From: an uncultured Parabacteroides sp.
Lineage (GTDB): Bacteria; Bacteroidota; Bacteroidia; Bacteroidales; Tannerellaceae
Length of the DNA stretch: 24,932 nucleotides
Direction: 5' to 3'
Assembly: GCA_900547435.1 (NCBI GenBank)
Contig: URGO01000024.1
Location: 1 to 24,932, forward strand
A program made the translations under genes and the position numbers. Each line of letters starts with the position of its first letter. The first letter of the stretch is position 1. Shown piece by piece: positions 1 through 7,052 of the stretch. Below the pieces are notes generated by a model. The model had not been told where the DNA came from. It saw only the letters and a list, made by a program, of their open reading frames with translations, and ran no database searches.

Positions 1-58
1 GCGCGGCGTTCCCCGACCGATGAGTTTTTATCCTGTTTGCTAACGAATCGTTGCGTTT

Positions 59-802
59 CTATTTGGATTCTTCATCTAAATACAATTCAACATTTTGTTT
101 TGTTGGTATAGTATTTCGAGAATATAAATGTTTAAAATCTCTTACTACACCATTTATTTCTATAACACAATCAATGTTGTTTATGCACGACAAATTGAGA
201 GGTAATATATTTTTAATTTTACCATTGGAAATTAGAAACTGTACAAGCATTCCATGTATAAGCGACTTTTTATATTGAGTGTCATTCAATTCCGTAATAG
301 AAGAAGTTATTTTGTGTTTCCTTAAATTGTCATTAAGCGATTTCATATCATTCCCAATCGCTTTAAACTCAACAACACCATCTCCAATTTCAGCTATTGC
401 GTAATCTTCTGAATGTAACACGCATATCGAATGATCTATTTCAAGTTGATCATCATCCAACGTAACGTATTCCATATCTGAGTGAATATAAAAAGACGCA
501 TTGGATAACTTTTGAGAACAAAAGCGTAGGACATCTATTAATGTTAACTGCGATAAAGGAAATGCGATTATATAGGATTCCCATCTTCTTTTCATCTGAC
601 AAGAAAAAACAAATTCTTCGAACGTCTTAGGTTGAGCATTTGATAATAACTTGTCCTTGAAACGAGATATATCTTGATAATTAAAAGAATTTCCTTTTTC
701 TAATTCATAAGAGTATTCCATTCCTTTGAAATAGACATAGATAGTCTTATCTATTCCTACACCAATTGCTATACTCTCTTGAAAAGTCTTTCTATCAACC
801 AT
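59..802 (-). CDS. Degenerate Hsp70-like protein, nucleotide-binding-domain remnant only
   Basis: This 247-residue protein is not annotated by a simple motif, but several stretches match DnaK landmarks in the right order. Residues 138-150 (EIGDGVVEFKAIG) match the DnaK segment LEIGDGVFEVKAT. Residues 183-220 match the helix and strand around LLLDVTPLSLGIE. Residues 228-240 (SRNTIPTKQNVEL) match RNTTIPTKKSQVF, the NBD-SBD boundary in DnaK. The N-terminal phosphate loop (DLGTT) is replaced by GVGIDKT, the GDTHLGG-type loop by GNDMKSLND, and no GGSSRIP adenosine motif is seen, so ATP hydrolysis is doubtful. The protein ends where the substrate-binding domain would begin. The start is the ATG 11 bases after the upstream gene, so co-transcription and perhaps coupling are likely. 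Base composition is AT-rich like its partner. Inference: a pseudo-chaperone or scaffold working with the product of the upstream gene. The homology is by eye and needs a profile search. Confidence 0.7.
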   Translation of the reverse strand: MVDRKTFQESIAIGVGIDKTIYVYFKGMEYSYELEKGNSFNYQDISRFKDKLLSNAQPKTFEEFVFSCQMKRRWESYIIAFPLSQLTLIDVLRFCSQKLSNASFYIHSDMEYVTLDDDQLEIDHSICVLHSEDYAIAEIGDGVVEFKAIGNDMKSLNDNLRKHKITSSITELNDTQYKKSLIHGMLVQFLISNGKIKNILPLNLSCINNIDCVIEINGVVRDFKHLYSRNTIPTKQNVELYLDEESK

Positions 803-813
803 ATCACACTAAT

Positions 814-2817
814 TTATATTGAACCTTCTATTTCTTTCGCTCGTTCTTCCGGAATACCTAACTTGTCACTTAATCGGTCAAGCAACCGTCTTACTTTAGG
901 AGAGATTACTCCTTCTTCTAAACAATCCTTGTATTCTTCTAAATATTCTTTCTCGTCATCCGTTAGTTGGATGGATAGAAGAGATGCTTCTAATTCTTCT
1001 GCTCGTTTTTCGGAAATACCCAATCGCTCTCTTAGGCGATTCAACAAACGTCTTTCTTTAGGAGAGATTTCGCTATCCTCTTCCAAGCAGGCTTTTACTT
1101 CTTCCAAGTATTCCTTTTCATCTTCCGTCATAGTCAATCCTCTGTTTAATGCCGGTTGCTGAGAAGGATCAGGAGTTGAATCTTGTAAACTTTCCAATGG
1201 TGCGAATTTGACATGAATAGCTAAAATAGCGTTATCATGTGCCTCAAACTTTTCTTCCATTGACTGTTCCCAATTTCCGTTTGCTTCCACAAAAAGCCAT
1301 TTAACTTCTGCTGAAATGCGTTTCAATTCAGAGTTTTCTACTACTTGACTCTTCTTTGTTTCAATCCGCTCTTCATGTTCCATCAAAGCGCCTTGCATTC
1401 GTTGGTTATACAGACGTTGCCATGAGGGTTCATGCGCATACCATACCAAATCCGGAGGAAGCATGGGCTTTGATTTCGGATAGAACTTTTGATGCAAGTT
1501 GATGCTTTGGCTGATGTCTTCCAAAAACTTATCCGTCCGATTCCGTTCGCCTTCACCAGATGCTGAAGCTAATTTGTAATTAACGCTTGCCGAACCTTTT
1601 TGCTGCAAGTTGGTATCTTTATTGCTTGACGAGGAATTGATACACTCTATGTTTATTTCCGTCGCGCCTAAGTATTGCATAATTTGACAAAACTCACGTA
1701 CTTTGTCTTCTATAAATGTCAGTTCGTAGTTCTCAAATGGGATATAATTCGACGGTATATAAGGATGTCCCACATAGAGTTGATTGGCTATTGGGTGTCC
1801 CATCGGGAAATAAATAGCTGGAAGATGATTAATATCTACAACTGATAAGGTCTTTTGAGACAAATCAGAATAGGACTTGACTGGAACAATCAGTTTCCGT
1901 TCGTTATAGGGTTGTTCTAAGAAGTGTTGGATATAGTCTTTTTCCAATTGTTCAAAATCATTTGTAGCCTCTTCTAAAATATTTGTATCACCATATGTTA
2001 CACTTGGAGGAGTATGTTTTACTACAGATAAACAATTCTTTCGCGCATTGATATTATCACCCATTTCTTTATAAATATCATATTTACATGATCCAAGAAT
2101 AGAGCGCCATTCACTGTCTTCAGCTATAGATTCAATATCTTCTTCTAATAACTGAATGGCTTTTTTCCCTTGATTCTTTTTTAAATAAGCTACAGCTATA
2201 TATGGAGAAAAAGAAACATTTTTCTGTTCTTCTCTATAACTAAGCGCCAATTGTAAAGCTTCATCATCTTTTCCCTCTTCAACTAATTTATCGTATTGCT
2301 GAGCGGTTCTTAACCAAATGTCATCAGTACTTTCCGCTATTTGTGTGTTTGCCATTTGTGTGAAAATATATGCAAGAATTTCCCCACTATTCTTACATTC
2401 TTCATCAATTCCTTCTAATATATCTATTTCATCATCTTTCAAAAAATGACTTATATGTATTGCATTATTGTCATTTCGATTTTCACTATAAAAGAAATAT
2501 AAACATTTTCCACTATATTCTACATATAAAACTTTTTCCCATGATATTTGTACAATTTCTTCTGGAGTATCATTATCTGGAATACACGTAATTCCCCAAT
2601 CTGTCACAACGGTTCCTTGATTTCTACTATTCCAAAAAGAAGTATCTCTCATATATAAAATTATTTCATCTATATGCAATTGGAAGTTATTACGAAGCTT
2701 ATTTATCACACCATCAGGAATGTCTGGATAGATTAATAGATCATTCCCATTTTCTATTAACGATAGACATTTTTCTTCAGACATTTGAACAAAAACATTC
2801 TTGGTTGTGTCAAACAT
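814..2817 (-). CDS. Multidomain protein: PH-like N-terminus, TPR-like helices, tandem C-terminal helical repeats
   Basis: The protein has 667 residues and no signal peptide or membrane segment, so it is probably cytoplasmic. Residues about 60-115 (GTVVTDWGI, then ISWEKVLYVEY and CLYFFY) look like a bacterial PH-like beta fold. Residues about 165-270 are paired helices of TPR type. Residues about 325-540 form a conserved-looking block with MGHP, GHPYIP and HEPSWQRLYNQRMQ, of unknown function. The C-terminus holds two copies of a charged, roughly 50-residue helical unit (about 563-610 and 617-665), each running T-x-DEKEYLEE, ISPK-x-RRLL, LGI-x-E-x-RA-x-E. I chose the ATG at 2817; the frame is open to a TTG at 2841 but a TTG start is less likely. 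It is the first gene of a two-gene unit with the Hsp70-like gene. Similar repeat-tailed proteins occur beside Hsp70 genes in other Bacteroidetes, as far as I recall. Function unknown. Confidence 0.8.
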   Translation of the reverse strand: MFDTTKNVFVQMSEEKCLSLIENGNDLLIYPDIPDGVINKLRNNFQLHIDEIILYMRDTSFWNSRNQGTVVTDWGITCIPDNDTPEEIVQISWEKVLYVEYSGKCLYFFYSENRNDNNAIHISHFLKDDEIDILEGIDEECKNSGEILAYIFTQMANTQIAESTDDIWLRTAQQYDKLVEEGKDDEALQLALSYREEQKNVSFSPYIAVAYLKKNQGKKAIQLLEEDIESIAEDSEWRSILGSCKYDIYKEMGDNINARKNCLSVVKHTPPSVTYGDTNILEEATNDFEQLEKDYIQHFLEQPYNERKLIVPVKSYSDLSQKTLSVVDINHLPAIYFPMGHPIANQLYVGHPYIPSNYIPFENYELTFIEDKVREFCQIMQYLGATEINIECINSSSSNKDTNLQQKGSASVNYKLASASGEGERNRTDKFLEDISQSINLHQKFYPKSKPMLPPDLVWYAHEPSWQRLYNQRMQGALMEHEERIETKKSQVVENSELKRISAEVKWLFVEANGNWEQSMEEKFEAHDNAILAIHVKFAPLESLQDSTPDPSQQPALNRGLTMTEDEKEYLEEVKACLEEDSEISPKERRLLNRLRERLGISEKRAEELEASLLSIQLTDDEKEYLEEYKDCLEEGVISPKVRRLLDRLSDKLGIPEERAKEIEGSI

Positions 2818-2877
2818 AATATTACTTTCGCCTCCCACCAAGCCCCCAAAAGTTCGGCATTATCTTTAAGATTAAAC

Positions 2878-2967
2878 ACAAAAAAAGCGTGAGACTTGTC
2901 CTGCTGTCCATCTAGAATCAGGCATCGCCAAACGCCTCGAGGAAATGAACAAATAACAATCTCACGC
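2878..2967 (-). ncRNA. Rod-like hairpin with T tract in the leader of the minus-strand operon
   Basis: Read on the minus strand, GCGTGAGA (2967-2960) pairs perfectly with TCTCACGC (2894-2887). Inside it TTGT pairs with ACAA, TTGTTCAT pairs with ATGGACAG (with G-U pairs), and AGGC pairs with GCCT. Right after the closing stem comes a run of T (2886-2881). This has the form of an intrinsic terminator on a long irregular stem, ending about 60 bases before the ATG at 2817. It could be the 3' end of a separate small RNA or an attenuator for the operon. It matches no RNA family I can name. Confidence 0.5.
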
Positions 2968-3136
2968 CGTTATCGTATAATGCAACAGGATACAGTTTGT
3001 GCCTGCATCCAAACATATACAAACAGAATGAGCGTTACATTGTCCTTATCCTTCCTCTAAAATTGGCGATTTCGATTCTAAGGATAAAGCAAAAAACGCT
3101 TTCTTTAGAGCCGACGATTTCTCCCGTCGACTGCTA

Positions 3137-3165
3137 CAAAGATAACGTTTCTTTTTCAATGCAAC
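3137..3165 (-). promoter_or_regulatory. Candidate promoter for the Hsp70-like operon
   Basis: On the minus strand TATCTTTG (3144-3137) fits the Bacteroidetes -7 box TAnnTTTG. GTTG at 3165-3162 is a near match to the -33 TTTG, with a 17-bp spacing that is short of the usual 19-21. A second -7-like box, TATGTTTG, lies at 3017-3010 without a clear -33 partner. If the first is used, the leader is about 310 nt. Part of that leader (CGACG and CGTCG arms around 3108-3131) can form another small hairpin. Confidence 0.4.
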
Positions 3166-3371
3166 GCTCAATGAGAATATTATTTCTTCAAAAATAGGCA
3201 TTTTTCTCTAAATTTTATACTTGTTTTCTCTCCCAATTTATTTTCCCAGCACCTCCGAACAACCTGTTCATTCGTATAATAGACTTACAGATAATCTGGA
3301 AATAGCATACTAAATAACAAATTCATAAACAATTAGCCCCAAAAACCAATGCACATTTTATCGAATAACTT
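3166..3371. other. Intergenic stretch with no gene seen
   Basis: This AT-rich stretch lies between the divergent Hsp70-like operon and the HU-like gene. I see no convincing coding frame. A short AAAAAT/ATTTTT inverted repeat near 3190-3206 and a CAGATAATCTG palindrome near 3290 are the only structures, and both are weak. Confidence 0.5.
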
Positions 3372-3402
3372 TTTGTTTTTTCCCGGTAAATTAATACTTT
3401 TG
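3372..3402 (+). promoter_or_regulatory. Promoter of the HU-like gene (Bacteroidetes -33/-7 type)
   Basis: TTTG at 3372-3375 and TACTTTTG at 3395-3402 are separated by exactly 19 bases, a full match to the TTTG-N19-TAnnTTTG consensus. Transcription should start near 3409, which places the 22-bp repeat array in the transcribed leader. Confidence 0.7.
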
Positions 3403-3410
3403 CAAGGAAA

Positions 3411-3518
3411 AACTAATTAATTCACAATGCTGAATTAATTAATTCACCTTGATGAATTGATTAATCCACAAGGGTGAATTGATTGATTCACTATGGTGAA
3501 TTAATCTATTTATAAGGA
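3411..3518 (+). repeat. Phased array of 22-bp palindromic repeats in the leader of the HU-like gene
   Basis: Three full units begin at 3431, 3453 and 3475, with degenerate units at both ends (3411-3430 and 3497-3518). Each unit is a 17-base core TGAATTRATTRATTCAC followed by five variable bases (AATGC, CTTGA, AAGGG, TATGG). With the preceding G the core is a palindrome (GTGAATTAATTAATTCAC). The period of 22 bp is close to two helical turns, so every copy would face the same side of the DNA. The array begins almost at the predicted transcription start and ends 34 bases before the ATG. It is likely an operator array for a dimeric DNA-binding protein, possibly the HU-like protein itself; an RNA role is also possible because each core could form a weak hairpin. 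Confidence 0.85.
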
Positions 3519-3552
3519 TATAAGATTAACTCAGGCTTAAAAACAAAAGAAT

Positions 3553-4173
3553 ATGTCAGTAAATTATGATTTCTATGAGAACCCGAAGTTACCCGGAAGC
3601 AAGAAAAGGACACGCTATCATGCCCGTGTGATTACGAAAGGAACCCTATCCAGCGAGCAATTGGCCGAAGAAATCCATGAACGGTGCAGCCTTTCAACCG
3701 CAGATGTAGCGGCTGCATTATTGGCTTTGTCCCAAATCACGGCCGAGAAACTAAAGGAGGGCTACAACGTGCATATTGATGGTATCGGGCACTTGCAATT
3801 GACCTTGCAATGTCCGCCTATTCAATCACCCAAAGAAATACGGGCGGAATCCGTTCATTTTAAGTCGATTGCGTTCCGTCCATCCACTTTCTTAAAAAGG
3901 CAATTGCAAACCGTGCGTTTCGTTCGCCAAGAAGAGAAATCGCATTCAAAAGTACGGACGGATGAAGAGATAGACCAACGGGTAGCCCAATATTTCCAAA
4001 AGCAAAAGACCCTGACCCGTACCCAATTCCAATCGCTTTGCGGATTGACCTATACAACCGCCGTCCGCCATCTGAAGCGATTGCGCGAAGAAGGAAAAAT
4101 CGTCAACATCGCCTCACCCCGCCACCCTCTTTATCAAAAAGGAGACGATTTACAAGAATCCATTGAACAATAA
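3553..4173 (+). CDS. HU-family (HU-HIG type) DNA-binding protein with C-terminal winged helix
   Basis: The 206-residue protein starts like the Bacteroidetes HU-HIG histone-like family: a basic N-terminus (about 1-30), then helices and the DNA-binding beta arm region, with the INxx-equivalent segment at GYNVHIDGIGHLQLTL (about residues 75-90). HU proteins are normally about 90-160 residues. Here residues about 135-200 add a helical unit (TRTQFQSLCGLTYTTAVRHLKRLREEGKI) that reads as a winged helix-turn-helix with a recognition helix at TTAVRHLKRL. The ATG at 3553 follows a short AT-rich leader after the repeat array. The gene is single, with a strong promoter and no clear terminator before the tRNA promoter. 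Known for the family: nucleoid binding and DNA bending. Inference: the extra domain gives sequence specificity and may read the upstream array. Confidence 0.85.
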   Translation: MSVNYDFYENPKLPGSKKRTRYHARVITKGTLSSEQLAEEIHERCSLSTADVAAALLALSQITAEKLKEGYNVHIDGIGHLQLTLQCPPIQSPKEIRAESVHFKSIAFRPSTFLKRQLQTVRFVRQEEKSHSKVRTDEEIDQRVAQYFQKQKTLTRTQFQSLCGLTYTTAVRHLKRLREEGKIVNIASPRHPLYQKGDDLQESIEQ

Positions 4174-4289
4174 CAAGTTATCCCAATTATGAAAGATATG
4201 TTTTGGAATAAGAGTAGGAAGATAAAATAGATTGGAATACTTTTAGTCCGGAAGAAAAAGAGAAAATCGGCAAAAAAACGGATAAAAGA

Positions 4290-4320
4290 TTTGGATATTA
4301 AAAAAATATGCCTACCTTTG
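4290..4320 (+). promoter_or_regulatory. Promoter of the tRNA cluster
   Basis: TTTG at 4290-4293, 19 bases, then TACCTTTG at 4313-4320. The -7 box and following CACCCG are the same as in front of tRNA-Trp on the other strand. Transcription should begin about six bases before the tRNA-Gly. Confidence 0.75.
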
Positions 4321-4331
4321 CACCCGTAATC

Positions 4332-4404
4332 GCGGAAGTAGCTCAGTTGGTAGAGCATAACCTTGCCAAGGTTAGGGTCGCGGGTTCGAGTCCCGTCTTC
4401 CGCT
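4332..4404 (+). tRNA. tRNA-Gly (GCC)
   Basis: The cloverleaf is complete: acceptor GCGGAAG pairs with CTTCCGC, the D arm holds GCTCAGTTGGTAGAGC, the anticodon stem TAACC/GGTTA encloses TTGCCAA with anticodon GCC, and the T arm holds GGTTCGAGTCC. The CCA end is not encoded. It is the first gene of a three-tRNA cluster. Confidence 0.97.
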
Positions 4405-4450
4405 CTCAAGGAGAAAAGCGGTAAGAGACCGCTTTATTTATGTAATGATT

Positions 4451-4534
4451 GCCCAGGTGGCGGAATTGGTAGACGCGCTCGTTTCAGGTGCGAGTGGCTT
4501 TGCGGTCGTGCAGGTTCGAGTCCTGTTCTGGGCA
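4451..4534 (+). tRNA. tRNA-Leu (CAG)
   Basis: An 84-nt class II tRNA with a long variable arm. Acceptor GCCCAGG pairs with TCTGGGC (one G-U). The anticodon stem CTCGT/GCGAG encloses TTCAGGT with anticodon CAG. The T arm holds GGTTCGAGTCC. It lies 46 bases after tRNA-Gly, probably in the same transcript. Confidence 0.96.
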
Positions 4535-4551
4535 CACCATTACTAATAAAA

Positions 4552-4635
4552 GCGCGGATGGTGAAATTGGTAGACACGCTACTTTGAGGGGGTAGTGCCG
4601 GTTTCGGCGTGTGAGTTCGAATCTCATTCCGCGCA
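4552..4635 (+). tRNA. tRNA-Leu (GAG)
   Basis: A second class II tRNA, 17 bases after the first Leu gene. Acceptor GCGCGGA pairs perfectly with TCCGCGC. The anticodon stem CTACT/GGTAG encloses TTGAGGG with anticodon GAG, reading CUU/CUC. The variable arm is long and the T arm holds AGTTCGAATCT. Confidence 0.96.
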
Positions 4636-4682
4636 CATGATAATTCTTTCCCTATTTGCCTGATTTTTCTTACATCTTTCTT

Positions 4683-4714
4683 ATTGTTTACATGTATCAT
4701 ATTCGTTATTTTTG
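4683..4714 (+). promoter_or_regulatory. Promoter of the endonuclease gene
   Basis: TATTTTTG at 4707-4714 fits TAnnTTTG. ATTG at 4683-4686 is a near -33 match with 20-bp spacing. The start site would be near 4721, so only the ATG at 4729 gives a translatable transcript. Confidence 0.55.
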
Positions 4715-4728
4715 CGAAATTCTTGTTT

Positions 4729-5733
4729 ATGGCAAAGAAAAAAAGAACATCGGTATCCGGACGAAAAAGAGGTTCGAAAAAAGAACCGAAATGGTTATCC
4801 TCATTCAAGCATGTTTTTTATACAGCCTGCTTTGTGGTGGTGATTGCTTCGGCGGCATTGTATATTTACCAGGTTGCCTCTCCCTATGTGGAGAAATGGG
4901 ACTGGGGTAAGAAAGAATCCTCAACATCCCGATTTGAGGAGGTGCTCCGAAAGCAGCTCCCTGCACCGAAAGAGAAAGAACAGGCCAAGATACCAGGCAA
5001 AGCGGCTTCGAAACCGGACCAAACATATCCGGCGGAATTTCCTCAAAATGCTGAATTACCCCGTTGTTTGGATAAAGTTTCCCAGCAGATTATCCGGCAC
5101 GAGGGGTACACCGTTTCCTACAATTCGGATTATCGGGTGGCCAATTGGGTGGCCTACGAACTGACAAGTACGGAAGCCAAAAGCAAGAAGAATGAACGTT
5201 CGAACAAGTTTGTGCGTGACCCGCAAGTGAAAGGCGCTTCGGCTGAGAACGGCGATTATACGCGCACCGGTTACGATAGAGGGCATTTAGCTCCTGCCGG
5301 GGATATGAAATGGTCTGCAAAAGCCATGCGTGAGTCCTTTTATCTGAGTAATATTACACCTCAGAAGCCCGGATTGAACCGGGGGGTCTGGAAAGACTTG
5401 GAAGAACAATGCCGTATGTGGGCTACTGATAACGGGGCGTTGCTGATAGCAACGGGGCCGGTTCTCACACCCGACTTAAAACGGCTGGGAAAGAATCGGG
5501 TGGCAATTCCTAAGTTGTTTTATAAAGTAATTTGTACGGTTCAGAATAACCGGTATGAAGCTATTGGTTTTTTGTTTGAAAACCGGGATTATGGGCAAAT
5601 TTCTTTGAAGGACTTGATGATACCGGTCGATAGTGTGGAAAAGGTGACGCATATCGATTTCTTCCCAACTCTTCCTGACGAGGTGGAAAAACGTATGGAG
5701 GCATCGGTGAATAAAAATGCGTGGTCATTTTAA
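4729..5733 (+). CDS. Membrane-anchored DNA/RNA non-specific endonuclease (NUC1 family)
   Basis: The protein has 334 residues from the ATG at 4729. This start is preferred over the in-frame ATG at 4684, because the promoter box at 4707-4714 lies downstream of 4684. A basic N-terminus (MAKKKRTSVSGRKRG) precedes one membrane segment (about residues 29-50, FYTACFVVVIASAALYIY), so the nuclease domain is likely held on the outer face of the inner membrane. The NUC1 signature is DRGHLAPAGD, with D183 and catalytic H186, followed by SNITPQ-x5-N, where the Asn normally binds the metal. Family function: Mg-dependent cutting of single- and double-stranded DNA and RNA. Its stop codon is almost directly followed by the dehydrogenase gene, so the two probably share a transcript. 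The role here, scavenging or turnover of nucleic acid, is inferred. Confidence 0.92.
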   Translation: MAKKKRTSVSGRKRGSKKEPKWLSSFKHVFYTACFVVVIASAALYIYQVASPYVEKWDWGKKESSTSRFEEVLRKQLPAPKEKEQAKIPGKAASKPDQTYPAEFPQNAELPRCLDKVSQQIIRHEGYTVSYNSDYRVANWVAYELTSTEAKSKKNERSNKFVRDPQVKGASAENGDYTRTGYDRGHLAPAGDMKWSAKAMRESFYLSNITPQKPGLNRGVWKDLEEQCRMWATDNGALLIATGPVLTPDLKRLGKNRVAIPKLFYKVICTVQNNRYEAIGFLFENRDYGQISLKDLMIPVDSVEKVTHIDFFPTLPDEVEKRMEASVNKNAWSF

Positions 5734-5751
5734 ATGAATGGAATTAGAAAT

Positions 5752-7041
5752 ATGTATAAGGACTTGATAATAAAAAAAAGAAAGATCGCATTGGTCGGTC
5801 TGGGCTATGTGGGGCTGCCTATTGCCATGGAACTGTCCAAGCATGTATCGGTTATAGGATTTGATATTAATGAAGAACGCCTGGACAAACTGCGCCAGCA
5901 TCTTGATCCGAATGGCGAATTGGAGAGGGCTGTTTTTGAAGGAAGTGATATCCTTTTTACCTCTTCGGTAGAGGATCTGAGGGAGGCTTCCTTTTATATT
6001 ATAGCTGTTCCGACCCCTATAGACCAGCACAACGAACCGGATTTGAATCCTTTGCTCTCCGCAACACGGACGGTAGCCGGAGTTCTTGAAGAGGGCGATT
6101 ATGTAGTTTATGAATCGACCGTTTATCCGGGCTGTACGGAAGAAGATTGTGTCCCTTTGCTGGAAAAACTGTCCGGTTTGAAAGCCGGTACCGGTTTTAA
6201 ATATGGCTATTCTCCGGAGCGCATCAATCCCGGTGATAAGATCCATACTTTGCAAAATACCGTTAAGATCATATCCGGTTGTGACGAAGAAGCTGTCCGG
6301 AACATTTATGAGGTTTATTCGTTGGTGGTTAAAGCCGGATTGCATATTGCTCCAAGCATCAAAGTAGCCGAGGCCGCCAAGATTATCGAGAATACCCAAC
6401 GGGATGTGAATATTGCTTTGATGAACGAATTGTCCATCATTTTCGACCGGATGGGAATCAATACCTACGATGTGCTGGAGGCCGCCGGAACGAAGTGGAA
6501 TTTCCTTCATTTCTCGCCCGGATTGGTAGGCGGACATTGCATCGGAGTAGATCCATACTATTTGGTGCATAAGGCCAAGGAGTTGCAGTATCATCCCAAG
6601 ATGATTAATTCCGGTCGTTTTGTTAACGATTCGATGGGGCGTTATATCGGTAAAAAGATTGTAAAGAAGATTATTTCTTTAGGAAAGAATATTGTACGGG
6701 CAAGGGTACTGATTATGGGAATAACCTTCAAAGAGAATGTTTCGGATATTCGAAATTCAAAAGTTGTGGATATGATTCATGAATTTCAGGATTTTGGCGC
6801 TATTGTTGATGTGATTGATCCATTGGCTTCTCCTGAAGAGGTTAGAAAGGCATACAATATCTCTTTGTTGAATCGTCCTACTGGGCTTTATGATGCCATA
6901 GTGGTAGCGGTTGCACATAAAGACTATCTTGGTTTAGACGAAAATTATTTCCTTTCTTTAGCGAACGGAAAAGCAGTACTGGGCGATGTGAAAGGAGTGT
7001 ATCGTCATACCGTGAAGCAATTGGAGTATTGGAGTTTGTGA
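5752..7041 (+). CDS. Nucleotide-sugar dehydrogenase, UDP-HexNAc 6-dehydrogenase type (WbpA/TviB-like)
   Basis: The protein has 429 residues from the ATG at 5752. An in-frame ATG at 5734 directly abuts the preceding stop and adds six residues; MYKDL at 5752 matches the usual start of this family. Domains: N-terminal Rossmann fold with GLGYVGLP, the middle helical domain with ESTVYPGCTEE, the active site GGHCIGVDPYYL (Cys at codon 6538-6540), then the C-terminal UDP-binding domain (MGITFKENVSDIRNSK). GVDPYYL and the overall length point to UDP-GlcNAc or UDP-ManNAc/GalNAc oxidation to the uronic acid with two NAD+ rather than to UDP-glucose. It normally supplies capsule or O-antigen precursors, but no glycosyltransferase or other capsule gene is nearby. 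A strong terminator follows. Confidence 0.93.
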   Translation: MYKDLIIKKRKIALVGLGYVGLPIAMELSKHVSVIGFDINEERLDKLRQHLDPNGELERAVFEGSDILFTSSVEDLREASFYIIAVPTPIDQHNEPDLNPLLSATRTVAGVLEEGDYVVYESTVYPGCTEEDCVPLLEKLSGLKAGTGFKYGYSPERINPGDKIHTLQNTVKIISGCDEEAVRNIYEVYSLVVKAGLHIAPSIKVAEAAKIIENTQRDVNIALMNELSIIFDRMGINTYDVLEAAGTKWNFLHFSPGLVGGHCIGVDPYYLVHKAKELQYHPKMINSGRFVNDSMGRYIGKKIVKKIISLGKNIVRARVLIMGITFKENVSDIRNSKVVDMIHEFQDFGAIVDVIDPLASPEEVRKAYNISLLNRPTGLYDAIVVAVAHKDYLGLDENYFLSLANGKAVLGDVKGVYRHTVKQLEYWSL

Positions 7042-7052
7042 TTAGAGATAGG

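Noticed and set aside
1..58. Open frame continuing past the TAG of the Hsp70-like gene to the window edge
   Set aside because: The 19 codons after the stop do not resemble an Hsp70 substrate-binding domain, and such a short open run is expected by chance.
779..1162. Plus-strand 127-codon frame
   Set aside because: It is the antisense of the tandem C-terminal repeats, which explains its own repeat pattern.
2818..2841. Longer start (TTG at 2841) for the 667-residue protein
   Set aside because: It needs a rare TTG start while an ATG with a good N-terminus lies at 2817. It cannot be fully excluded.
2884..2967. The leader hairpin as a signal recognition particle RNA
   Set aside because: It has an AGCAGGAC-like stretch, but the GGAA tetraloop and symmetric loop of SRP RNA are missing.
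2997..3197. Plus-strand open frame of 66 codons in the intergenic region
   Set aside because: Low-complexity, no family resemblance, and it runs against the structured leader of the minus-strand operon.
3411..3518. CRISPR array
   Set aside because: Spacers are only 5 bases and the repeats are AT-rich palindromes; no cas gene is near.
4363..4587. Plus-strand 74-codon frame across the tRNA genes
   Set aside because: It is made of tRNA-Gly and tRNA-Leu sequence; the same holds for the minus-strand frames at 4134-4409 and 4434-4808.
4684..4728. Upstream start for the endonuclease
   Set aside because: The predicted promoter box (4707-4714) lies inside this stretch, so the transcript would start after it.
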